Part shown: in pieces, positions 6,630 to 14,107 of the stretch
Layout: each line of letters begins with the position of its first letter
Numbering within the stretch: position 1 is the first letter of the stretch
DNA from: Halanaerobiales bacterium
GTDB taxonomy: Bacteria; Bacillota_F; Halanaerobiia; Halanaerobiales; DTU029
Direction: 5' to 3'
DNA length: 14,877 nt
Assembly: GCA_016278415.1 (NCBI GenBank)
Contig: JADQBV010000312.1
Span: 1 to 14,877 of the forward strand
Notes under the pieces: generated by a model
The model's database searches: none
Seen by the model: the letters and a program-made list of their open reading frames with translations, nothing else
What the model was told of the DNA's origin: nothing
Translations under genes and position numbers: made by a program

Positions 6630-8627
6630 TTATTTATTTACATTCCCAGTAAGGGTTAAATAGATATTTTTAAAGGAAATCTCATCACCTGCATAGAATT
6701 CATATGATTCACCCTCATTATTAGCTGGAACCATAATTTTTACCCCAGCATATACATTATCATCGTTGAATATCTCAAAATCATTTACATCCAATTCAAC
6801 AAGATACTCTTCGTAACTCACCCTCTGCTCAACATTTACTTCTCTAATTAGATTATTATCATCACCACTATATAAGTATGTTTTTATCTCCTCTAAAGTA
6901 GGATTGGCGTTAGTCATAGTATCTATGTCTACAGCATAGAGTTTGGCAGTAGCAGGGAAAGGAAAGTTATTATTAAATTTCTTAATTACTAGAGTCCCTC
7001 GTATATCATCCTTTATTTTATCATAACTATCACCATCAATAGCTTCGACTAATTCAGGATCTAAACTATAGCTAAAGTCTTCTGTCAGAGTAAGTTGATA
7101 TGGGAGGTGTACATCTATAGTCTCTAAACCAACTTCACTATCAGCAGCTACTACAACATTCTCACCCGCTATATCATAGCTTCCCCCAATGGTTATTCTA
7201 TGAGTAGCAGGATTTTTAATAAAATCTAACAGATTTGGATCATATGCCATCAAATCTATCTCAAAATTAAGTCCACTATGTCCAGAACCAAGATTAAATT
7301 GATCAATAACACCAGCAACAGGATCTAATGTACTATCTAAAGCAGTAAATGTGATATTACTTAGGTCCATTGTCATCCCTTCTAAACCAGCAAATCTAGC
7401 AATAACAGTAGGTGTTATCTCTATCTTCTCTAGTTCATCCCTTAACTGACTATCAATATCTATATCAATAGGATCAACTACTATATTCTTATCAAAGTTA
7501 CTTAAATTAATTTGAGATACATCTACTAATACAGAATCTATTAATACATCTGTAAAACCACCACTAATCCCTACTGTATCTCCAGCATTATAATCAAGGG
7601 AAGAATCATTGTCTGTAAGGTGTATTTTAAAACTTAGTTCATTTAAACTACCATCGTTTAAATCAACAGTCTCTCCGGTTAATGGTATAATGCTATCACT
7701 ATTTGTAAGTCCAGCAATAGATAAGCTATCCCAGGCAAGATTCAAACCAGGTATATCTGTTATATCAACACCTAAATTACCACTGGCAAACCTTATCTCT
7801 TTTACTCCCTCTTCTATAACTATATCCGGCAATGTAATAGTCTCTTCTATATGGTAATCAATATTCAACCCGGAGGTGTCAAGGCCTTGAATGCTTTCTA
7901 TAACATCAGGGAAAGTAACACTAATAGTCATTGTATCTTGAGAAATGTCAGCAGCACTTGTACCTGAAGTTGTTATGCTAGCACTAATATTCATATCTTC
8001 ACTATTAATTGTACGTCCATTCAAAAATGTATCATCAATAGATTGACCTGCTTGTATATTATTAAAATTAATTGTATCTGTTATCAGATTATTACCATCA
8101 CTATAATCTATATTAATGGTTAGGCTATCAATAGTAATATTTGAAGTATTGTTTGTAACTGTTAATTGGACTTCTTGTAGTAGACCATTCTTATCTCGCT
8201 CTGCAAAAGTAACTCTATCATATATATCTGGTATATCAACACTCGGAATCGTTATACTTTCATTATTAATTCCAGGAGTCAACGGGATATCTTGACTATA
8301 AGGGTCTATCAAACCTACCAATTCAATAGTCGGCATGGATATTGACTCCCCTTCTCCAATATTGGGAAATGTATAATTCGTCAATTCTGAACCTATATTG
8401 AAAGTATTTTCCCCATCTAATAGATTATCACTAAACCCCTCCTCAACATTAACATTATCACCAAAGATATCCTCAACTGTAAGCTGATTATCCTCAGAAT
8501 AACTAACTATAGGTATCTTAATACTAAGATCCCAGGAAGGACCGAAACCACCCTGAGGATTAGAACAGGCCGATAAGATCACTATAGGAATCATCAAAGT
8601 CAGTAAAATAAATAAATACCTCTTCAT
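6630..8627 (-). CDS. Large beta-rich lipoprotein of unknown function
   Basis: The N-terminus MKRYLFILLTLMIP leads to the lipobox L18-S19-A20-C21, so it is cut by signal peptidase II and lipidated on C21. The +2 residue is Ser, not the Asp that retains E. coli lipoproteins in the inner membrane. The remaining 644 residues are almost all beta-strand-like, rich in D, N, S, T and I, poor in Cys, and without membrane segments. By eye it breaks into three or more sandwich-like parts. Residues about 120-230 contain VQLTVTNNTSNITIDSLTI, reminiscent of LEA14-like or Ig-like strands. About 260-370 and 375-540 show similar alternation. I do not recognise a family. It lies 25 bases upstream of the barrel gene and would be made first, so a barrel partner or assembly factor is a reasonable inference. 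The start has GAGAGGTG six bases upstream. Confidence 0.8.
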   Translation of the reverse strand: MKRYLFILLTLMIPIVILSACSNPQGGFGPSWDLSIKIPIVSYSEDNQLTVEDIFGDNVNVEEGFSDNLLDGENTFNIGSELTNYTFPNIGEGESISMPTIELVGLIDPYSQDIPLTPGINNESITIPSVDIPDIYDRVTFAERDKNGLLQEVQLTVTNNTSNITIDSLTINIDYSDGNNLITDTINFNNIQAGQSIDDTFLNGRTINSEDMNISASITTSGTSAADISQDTMTISVTFPDVIESIQGLDTSGLNIDYHIEETITLPDIVIEEGVKEIRFASGNLGVDITDIPGLNLAWDSLSIAGLTNSDSIIPLTGETVDLNDGSLNELSFKIHLTDNDSSLDYNAGDTVGISGGFTDVLIDSVLVDVSQINLSNFDKNIVVDPIDIDIDSQLRDELEKIEITPTVIARFAGLEGMTMDLSNITFTALDSTLDPVAGVIDQFNLGSGHSGLNFEIDLMAYDPNLLDFIKNPATHRITIGGSYDIAGENVVVAADSEVGLETIDVHLPYQLTLTEDFSYSLDPELVEAIDGDSYDKIKDDIRGTLVIKKFNNNFPFPATAKLYAVDIDTMTNANPTLEEIKTYLYSGDDNNLIREVNVEQRVSYEEYLVELDVNDFEIFNDDNVYAGVKIMVPANNEGESYEFYAGDEISFKNIYLTLTGNVNK

Positions 8628-8942
8628 TTTTCCACACCTCTCTATAATACTGGATTTTTAGTCACCTGCTGAATAATATTTAATTACTACAGAAGACTAG
8701 CAGATGTCATCTGTAAATACATGGGATAAATTATATAAGACTTAATATATTAATAATTCGATATATCAAGACTAAAGTCCTTTAATTTTCGCCAATTATA
8801 TACTAAAATATACAAAATTCGATAAGTATAATACCTCCATTTTTAACAAAACATATATGATGATGACAGCTTTCATTTGATTTCACATGAAATTAAAATA
8901 ATAAAAGTAAGATATAACAGAAAAGAAAGGGTTTGATAGAAT
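8628..8942. other. Divergent intergenic region between the lipoprotein and small plus-strand genes
   Basis: No gene is seen. On the lipoprotein side the minus strand has TATAAT at 8730-8735 without a good -35 box. Between it and the start codon lies the perfect palindrome CAGATGTCATCTG (8701-8713), placed like a repressor site downstream of a start point. On the other side, TATAAC (8913-8918) could be the -10 of the plus-strand gene. An ATTCGATA octamer occurs at 8756-8763 and 8817-8824. A TTTCAT/ATGAAA inverted repeat lies at 8871-8892. The regulatory reading is inferred from position. Confidence 0.45.
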
Positions 8943-9155
8943 ATGGTTGACCTGATGACCAAAGACAAATATAAAGATGCCTGTAGATATAGGATGAGAG
9001 AATCCCTGGAAAATTTAACAGAGATATGGGTTCCCTTTCATGATGAAGAACTGGTGAGTATTAATAATATCAATGAATCTATAGATATACTACAAAATAC
9101 CATCGATGAACTTGAGTATTTCAAGGAAAAAATATTAACTACAAACCAGGAGTGA
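8943..9155 (+). CDS. Small conserved-looking protein, helical, function unknown
   Basis: This is a 70-residue protein with no signal peptide or membrane segment, so it is probably cytoplasmic. It is the only complete plus-strand gene in the window. It begins MVDLMTKDKYKDACRYRMR and ends with a strongly helical, coiled-coil-like half in which I, L and Y recur at heptad-like spacing (I-N-E-S-I-D-I-L onward). Length and charge recall small regulatory or toxin-antitoxin-type proteins, but I match no family. AAAGGG lies 11 bases before the ATG, and a second ATG (8955) is possible. It is transcribed divergently from the lipoprotein and convergently with the second barrel gene. That it is expressed is inferred from the ribosome binding site, a TATAAC box upstream and a hairpin 26 bases past its stop. 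Confidence 0.6.
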   Translation: MVDLMTKDKYKDACRYRMRESLENLTEIWVPFHDEELVSINNINESIDILQNTIDELEYFKEKILTTNQE

Positions 9156-9180
9156 GGTTTATATTCCTAAATAAATTAAA

Positions 9181-9198
9181 ACCCCCTATATAGGGGGT
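9181..9198 (-). terminator. Strong palindromic terminator between convergent genes
   Basis: ACCCCCTATATAGGGGGT is a perfect 18-base palindrome with a GC-rich stem. On the minus strand it is followed by TTTAATTTATTTA, a good U-tract, so it should end the transcript of the 9266-10354 barrel gene. On the plus strand the following sequence is TAATTATATG, so termination of the small gene's transcript would be weaker but possible. Confidence 0.75.
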
Positions 9199-9265
9199 AA
9201 TTATATGCCTAATATCAGTTTTTTTAAAAGTATAATACCTGGTTAGCCAAACCTTATGTTTCTGA

Positions 9266-10354
9266 TTAAAACTTCATATTAGCAGATAGTAAAGCTGTAA
9301 TATCATCCCTCTTATTATCTTCTCCTACTGCAAAGTCAAGATTAAATCCACTTAAATTCATACCAAAGCCTAGAGTAGTTATATTAACATCACTCCCAGT
9401 AATCTTCCCTGCTCGTAATGTCATAAAATTAAGGAAAAGATCCTTCTCTAGCCCAAGATGTAATACCTGACCTGCATCATTATTATCCAACAGATTATCA
9501 ATATCTGCTGCTAATTTTAAGTTTACAACAGGTACATCTAATACTGCACCAATCCTAACATTAGTATCAAAATCTTCTTCTTCAGAATAATTAATAGGAG
9601 CTTCAGCATCCCAACCATTCTGACTAGGATTATATTTTACTTTTTCTCCATCTAAATCTACATCTGTAGGCAATATATTTTCTACTACACAGCCAACCCT
9701 AATATTATCACTTACCTTTGCTAACAATCCAAAATCAACTCCAAAACCATTACCCTTACTTTTCTTTTCAGTATTATCCCCCATATTAAAAGCCTGTTTA
9801 CTTATATCAATAAGCTTCAGATTGAAACCATAAGAAAGTGTCCCTAAGTCTAGAGGTGGATTGATAATCTCATTACCATATGTAAATATACTTTCACTTA
9901 CCCTTTTGTTAGAGTATTTATAGTCTCCATTATTATATTCCACTAAGTGATTATCCTTTATATTATGTGCTAATCCTATTGAAGATAATTTTGCACCAAA
10001 GAATACCTGATAGTCTAGTCCAATATCCTCTGTTATACCACTTAAATTATCATTAATATATTCAAACTCTGTATTATCCTGGATACCCTCTAGCTTTTCT
10101 AATTCATCCCTATTTAATAAAGTTACTCCCCCACTAAAATCCAGTCCTACAACACCATTATCAGCCATACCAGCCGGATTATATAAGACCGCCTCTACGT
10201 CATCTGCAACTGCAGTAAAAGCACCACCCATTCCAAAAGAACGTGCTGTCAATTGATATGCACCGATAAACTCCGTATTCACAAAGAATAAACATATAAA
10301 AATAGATACTATTAACAAAATATGACCCCTAAAAAATAATTTTCCCTTCATCAT
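9266..10354 (-). CDS. Predicted outer-membrane beta-barrel, PorV/TraF/UPF0164-like
   Basis: A signal peptide (K3, K5, R9, hydrophobic 12-25, likely cleavage after IGA at 30-32) is followed by S-F-G-M-G-G-A-F-T-A-V-A-D-D (39-52) and Y-N-P-A-G-M-A (58-64). These are textbook forms of the FadL/PorV/TraF-like barrel signature. The body is alternating beta strands and the chain ends SANMKF with a terminal Phe, as expected of a Bam substrate. The length of 362 residues is typical. It shares its motif arrangement with the 5318-6604 protein, so the two are probably distant paralogues, though their middles look very different. Two adjacent ATGs start the gene, with AGAAGGAG five bases upstream. Its function and ligand are not readable. 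Its terminator and a plausible promoter suggest a transcript of its own. Confidence 0.8.
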   Translation of the reverse strand: MMKGKLFFRGHILLIVSIFICLFFVNTEFIGAYQLTARSFGMGGAFTAVADDVEAVLYNPAGMADNGVVGLDFSGGVTLLNRDELEKLEGIQDNTEFEYINDNLSGITEDIGLDYQVFFGAKLSSIGLAHNIKDNHLVEYNNGDYKYSNKRVSESIFTYGNEIINPPLDLGTLSYGFNLKLIDISKQAFNMGDNTEKKSKGNGFGVDFGLLAKVSDNIRVGCVVENILPTDVDLDGEKVKYNPSQNGWDAEAPINYSEEEDFDTNVRIGAVLDVPVVNLKLAADIDNLLDNNDAGQVLHLGLEKDLFLNFMTLRAGKITGSDVNITTLGFGMNLSGFNLDFAVGEDNKRDDITALLSANMKF

Positions 10355-10391
10355 TATAACTCCTTCTGTTAAGTTAATTAGTAAATCCCTT

Positions 10392-10419
10392 ATTATATTT
10401 TAAGCAAAGTATTTGAAAA
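10392..10419 (-). promoter_or_regulatory. Candidate sigma-A promoter of the second barrel gene
   Basis: On the minus strand TTTTCA (10414-10419) and a perfect TATAAT (10392-10397) are separated by 16 bases. The predicted start near 10385 leaves a leader of about 30 bases holding the AGAAGGAG site. It lies in the 108-base gap after the HD-GYP gene, so the barrel need not depend on readthrough. Confidence 0.5.
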
Positions 10420-10462
10420 TCCCAAATCCCTATGATTAAGAATTAAACTATTATAACATCGA

Positions 10463-12760
10463 CTAATCCAGCTTACCTTCTTCTATTAACCTCATGGCTA
10501 CATCCACGACTTCAGGGTCAAACTGTGTTCCTTTATTTGCCTCTAATTCTTCAATAGCGATTTCCAAAGATAACTTCTTTCTATAAATTCTATCACTTCT
10601 CATTGTATCCCAGGAATCCGCTAAACCAATTATCCTTGATACTCTAGGTATCTCCTTGCCCTTCAGCTGATCTGGATAACCCATTCCATCCCATCTTTCA
10701 TGATGATGGCGCATATAAACAGCTATATCTTTTAATTCATCTGAGCTAACCAATACCTCATAACCCCAGATAGTATGTTTCTTTATTTGAGTGTACTCAT
10801 CAGCTGTTAGTACACCTTCTTTATTAAGTATCTTTTTACTAATTAAGATTTTACCTATGTCATGAACCAATCCTGCCCATTCAATATTCTTCACATCTGC
10901 TGCACTATAACCCATTTCCTTAGCAATCATAGCAGATATTCTACCCACATTCTCCGAATGACCCTTTGTATAGCTATCATGTATTTCTAACATACTTATA
11001 ATAGCCAGTATTATCTGACGTTGGAAACGCTCATGTATATGCTTATAGCTCTGCATAGTCAGGAAGGCAGAAGCAAGATTACCAAAAGCCTTAATTGTCT
11101 CTATAGACTGTTTACTAAAACTAGCCTTATTATTCTCAGCTATATCATAATTAAGGGCACCTGCTAATTCATCACCCACATATAATTTCACCATCAGTGA
11201 AGACCTAATAGGTCGCTTACTATTTAATAATCTTAGTTGAGAATCACTTAAGTTTTCTTTCTCCTTATCCACATCTTTAATATAAATAACCTCATCTAAG
11301 CTATTATACATATCATCTTTAAATGCTATTGATTTTATATCCTGCATGCTATGTCCAACAGATTCTAAACACTTTAATTTATCATTATCAACAACAAAAA
11401 CAGTACCATAATCAGCCTCTGGTATTAATTTTTTGGCAACATAAAATAGTTCTATTAAAAAGCGCTCTTTATCATCAAAAACAGTATCTGTTAGTTTAGT
11501 AGCCATCTGTATAACATTATGAAGGTTTTCTGCCAATACAGAAGTCTCTCTATAAGAGTCCTCTAGTTCATCATTAACCGCCCTTAGTTCTTCAAACGAA
11601 CTAGACAATTCACTGGTCATCTCCTGATAACTAGCCAGAAGCATATTAACCTCTTTTATATCAGTTCTTTCCAATTTCTCATCAATATTACTTAGATCAG
11701 CATGAGTACCTAACCTAGTCATATTCTCTGCTAAATCCACAAATGGGGTGGTTATCTTCTGTGATAAACGTCTATTAATAAAGTAAACAGAGAAAATAGC
11801 CAAAGACAGAATTATACATATAAATAAGGTAATGGTTCTACTAATTAATAATATGTTATCAGAAAAATCCATTTTAAATCTAATATAATAGGGCAAAGAG
11901 CTTATATAGTTAACATTATCCATCCCATGATTCCAGGTAGTATAATAAATAAAAGAATAATTGTTAATAGCCTGCCTTATACTCGGATTTTCCTCTGTAA
12001 GTTGACTAAAATATTGCCTATCTTCTTCTGTTGGATATCCGAAAACATCATTTACAGGGGTATATGCCCCACGATATAAAGCTATTTCCTTTAGAAAAAC
12101 AAACTTCTCCTGCATAGAAGTAAAGCGTTCAGTGATTTTATCATAAAATGTAATATGTAAGGGTAGACTTAGCTTAATTAAATACTGATCAGAATAACGA
12201 ACATAGCCATATTTCCTGGACCCATAGCTATCTACTTCATTAATATACCTCTGTAATAATATTTCACCATTTAAAGACTGATCTACTTTAGAAAAATTAT
12301 GAAGTTTTTCTCCAAGCTGTTCTTCGTCATTTGATTTTATAATAGTCCCGGTATTATCAACTATGTAAAAAAATATCTGATCTGAAATACCTTTTGGGAG
12401 TCCAATTAGTTCCATTCCTGAAGAATAGCTTGCTAACACTTCTCCTAGGGAACCGGAATAATTAGAATCACTTAACTGCTGTATTGGGGTATCCTGAGAC
12501 TTTAATGCTTTATTAAAATCTGATGTTAAATCACTTAGTAATCTATCATAAGATTTCTCCTGGATATTTATATTCTCCGCATATTGATCAAGTGAAGAGA
12601 ATACTGAGTCAATAGTCACATCATACATATAAGTATATACAATGTTTTCTATAAAACCTTCTATGATAAAGAACACAGAGATAACCACAATTATAATTAA
12701 AGCAATAAACAAATACGTTAATTTTCGGTTGATATATCCTGTTAGCGAACTTTCTGTCAC
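10463..12760 (-). CDS. Membrane sensor with GAF and HD-GYP domains (cyclic di-GMP phosphodiesterase)
   Basis: Domain order: membrane segment 14-36; an extracytoplasmic region of about 265 residues (37-302) with Cache-like features (FFYIVDNTGTIIKSND near 130-145); membrane segment 303-328; a HAMP-like linker (329-380); a coiled coil (about 380-415); a GAF-like domain (about 420-565); and HD-GYP (about 578-760). The HD-GYP core is intact: H601, HDIGK with H633 and D634, H662, HHHERWDGMGYP at 685-696, and D715. Enzymes of this class hydrolyse cyclic di-GMP using a two- or three-metal centre. Some prefer other cyclic dinucleotides. No receiver or GGDEF domain is present. I infer that a periplasmic ligand controls the phosphodiesterase through the linker. 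The start is GTG, supported by GAGGTG five bases upstream. The target process is unknown, but envelope genes lie on both sides. Confidence 0.9.
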   Translation of the reverse strand: MTESSLTGYINRKLTYLFIALIIIVVISVFFIIEGFIENIVYTYMYDVTIDSVFSSLDQYAENINIQEKSYDRLLSDLTSDFNKALKSQDTPIQQLSDSNYSGSLGEVLASYSSGMELIGLPKGISDQIFFYIVDNTGTIIKSNDEEQLGEKLHNFSKVDQSLNGEILLQRYINEVDSYGSRKYGYVRYSDQYLIKLSLPLHITFYDKITERFTSMQEKFVFLKEIALYRGAYTPVNDVFGYPTEEDRQYFSQLTEENPSIRQAINNYSFIYYTTWNHGMDNVNYISSLPYYIRFKMDFSDNILLISRTITLFICIILSLAIFSVYFINRRLSQKITTPFVDLAENMTRLGTHADLSNIDEKLERTDIKEVNMLLASYQEMTSELSSSFEELRAVNDELEDSYRETSVLAENLHNVIQMATKLTDTVFDDKERFLIELFYVAKKLIPEADYGTVFVVDNDKLKCLESVGHSMQDIKSIAFKDDMYNSLDEVIYIKDVDKEKENLSDSQLRLLNSKRPIRSSLMVKLYVGDELAGALNYDIAENNKASFSKQSIETIKAFGNLASAFLTMQSYKHIHERFQRQIILAIISMLEIHDSYTKGHSENVGRISAMIAKEMGYSAADVKNIEWAGLVHDIGKILISKKILNKEGVLTADEYTQIKKHTIWGYEVLVSSDELKDIAVYMRHHHERWDGMGYPDQLKGKEIPRVSRIIGLADSWDTMRSDRIYRKKLSLEIAIEELEANKGTQFDPEVVDVAMRLIEEGKLD

Positions 12761-12894
12761 AAGAGCACCTCAATTCCCACACTTTATTTCTTATATAGTA
12801 TGTTTTTACTTATATTTACTGTTTTATCTAAACTTAGAATCTATTTCATATGACTATAACTAAAGCGCTTAACTAATCTCAAAAAATAAATAAA

Positions 12895-13761
12895 CTAATA
12901 TAGGATTAGTTCCTTTAGATAATTCTTGAAATCTTCCCCCAAGTCTTCCCTCTGCAGGGCAAATTCAACTGTTGCCTTTAAAAAACCTAATTTATCACCA
13001 ACATCATATCTCTTGCCTTCGAATCTATATGCATACATTTTCTGCTGAATAGCCAATTTCTTTAAGGCATCGGTTAATTGTATCTCACCATTTTTTCCAG
13101 GCTTTGTATCTTCCAATATAGAAAAAATCTCTGGTGTTATTATGTACCTTCCTAATATTGCTAAGTTAGATGGAGCCTCTTCCTTGTTTGGTTTCTCAAT
13201 CAAATCTTCAATCAAATATAATTTATCTTGCTGTTCACTGTATCTTACTATACCATAACTAGATACCCTTTTTTCAGGTACTTCCTGAACACCAATAATA
13301 GTTGCTTCTTTTTCAGAATATATCTCCATCATTTGACCAATAACAGGTTTATCAGCAACCATGACATCATCACCTAGTAAAACAGCAAAGGGTTCATTGC
13401 CTATAAAAGTACGAGCACAGTAAATAGCATTACCCAAACCCTTAGGTTCTTTCTGTCTTACATAATGAATATCTACTAGATTTGATATATCTTCAACCTG
13501 TTGAAGTAGCTCAGTTTTACCCTTCTCTTTTAAAGCAATTTCCAACTCAATAGATTTATCAAAATGGTCTTCTATAGCCCTTTTATGTTTACCAGTTATA
13601 ATAAGGATATCTTCAATACCAGCTTGAATTGCTTCTTCTATTATATATTGTATAGTTGGTTTATCTACTATTGGGAGCATTTCTTTAGGTTGGGCTTTAG
13701 TAGCAGGCAAAAATCTAGTTCCAAGACCTGCAGCTGGGATAATCGCCTTTTTAATTTTCAA
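12895..13761 (-). CDS. galU: UTP--glucose-1-phosphate uridylyltransferase
   Basis: GalU/GtaB makes UDP-glucose and pyrophosphate from UTP and glucose 1-phosphate, the donor for glycolipids, teichoic-type polymers and exopolysaccharide. The nucleotide-binding N-terminus AIIPAAGLGTRFLPATKAQ (7-25) and PKEMLPIVDKPTIQYI (26-41) are diagnostic. Further conserved pieces are LGNAIYCAR, LLGDDV and NGEIQLTDALKKL, and the length of 288 residues is typical. The start is TTG at 13761, confirmed by GAGGTG six bases upstream and by homology from the second residue on. The next gene downstream, 134 bases away, is the HD-GYP sensor. The two have nearly identical ribosome binding sites. No clear terminator separates them. 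The GT4 remnant in this window may once have been a consumer of UDP-glucose. Confidence 0.95.
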   Translation of the reverse strand: MKIKKAIIPAAGLGTRFLPATKAQPKEMLPIVDKPTIQYIIEEAIQAGIEDILIITGKHKRAIEDHFDKSIELEIALKEKGKTELLQQVEDISNLVDIHYVRQKEPKGLGNAIYCARTFIGNEPFAVLLGDDVMVADKPVIGQMMEIYSEKEATIIGVQEVPEKRVSSYGIVRYSEQQDKLYLIEDLIEKPNKEEAPSNLAILGRYIITPEIFSILEDTKPGKNGEIQLTDALKKLAIQQKMYAYRFEGKRYDVGDKLGFLKATVEFALQREDLGEDFKNYLKELILY

Positions 13762-13865
13762 TTAAAGCACCTCAATCAATATTTAATATCAAACTTGTGA
13801 AAAAATTACTAATTTTACTTTTCATATTACTATTATTCTCTATATTAATATAAAATCCTTCAATT

Positions 13866-13907
13866 ATCTTATATTAATGAGTAAATATCTTATATTAATA
13901 AGTAAAT
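13866..13907. repeat. Two tandem 21-bp direct repeats
   Basis: The unit ATCTTATATTAATRAGTAAAT occurs at 13866-13886 and 13887-13907, differing at one base (G in the first copy, A in the second). Two helical turns per unit would place both copies on one face of the DNA, as expected for a pair of regulator sites, but no protein is known to bind here. Confidence 0.85.
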
Positions 13908-13976
13908 ATACCTAGAGAATAGGCCATTCAAAAAATTTATATAGACATTTTTAAGTTTTTATGTATAATAAAATAA

Positions 13977-14023
13977 TCATAGATAAACTATGGTATCTTA
14001 CTTTCATACTTTAGTATCTATGA
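13977..14023. repeat. 9-bp inverted repeat upstream of the ATP-grasp gene
   Basis: TCATAGATA (13977-13985) and TATCTATGA (14015-14023) are perfect inverted copies with 29 bases between. They lie directly upstream of the candidate -35 box at 14032. The arms could bind an activator or repressor. As an RNA hairpin it would have a large loop and no U-tract. Confidence 0.5.
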
Positions 14024-14031
14024 ATTTAGAA

Positions 14032-14061
14032 TTGACAATTCCTTAAAGATATAAGTAAATT
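14032..14061 (+). promoter_or_regulatory. Candidate promoter of the ATP-grasp gene with a palindrome over the -35 box
   Basis: A perfect TTGACA (14032-14037) is followed after 18 bases by TAAATT (14056-14061), a four-of-six -10 box. The -35 box is embedded in the perfect palindrome GAATTGACAATTC (14029-14041), an arrangement that would let a dimeric repressor block sigma contact. The predicted start leaves a leader of about 40 bases. Confidence 0.45.
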
Positions 14062-14107
14062 ATTAATCTTAAGTATTCATTATATAGATAGAAAGATGGT
14101 GGTATAG

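Larger units (their letters stand above)
13762..14107. other. Divergent intergenic region between galU and the ATP-grasp gene
   Basis: The region is AT-rich and holds no gene. It contains two 21-base direct repeats (13866-13907), a 9-base inverted repeat (13977-13985 and 14015-14023), and a candidate promoter at 14032-14061 for the plus-strand gene. No good promoter for galU was found on the minus strand. AT-rich boxes near 13810-13860 are too degenerate to choose among. Confidence 0.5.

Noticed and set aside
12642..12863. Plus-strand open frame over the start of the HD-GYP gene
   Set aside because: It overlaps the first membrane segment of a well-supported gene and its composition reflects AT-rich intergenic DNA.
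12863..12870. AAGCGCTT palindrome downstream of galU as a terminator
   Set aside because: It is only eight bases, has no loop and is not followed by a U-tract.
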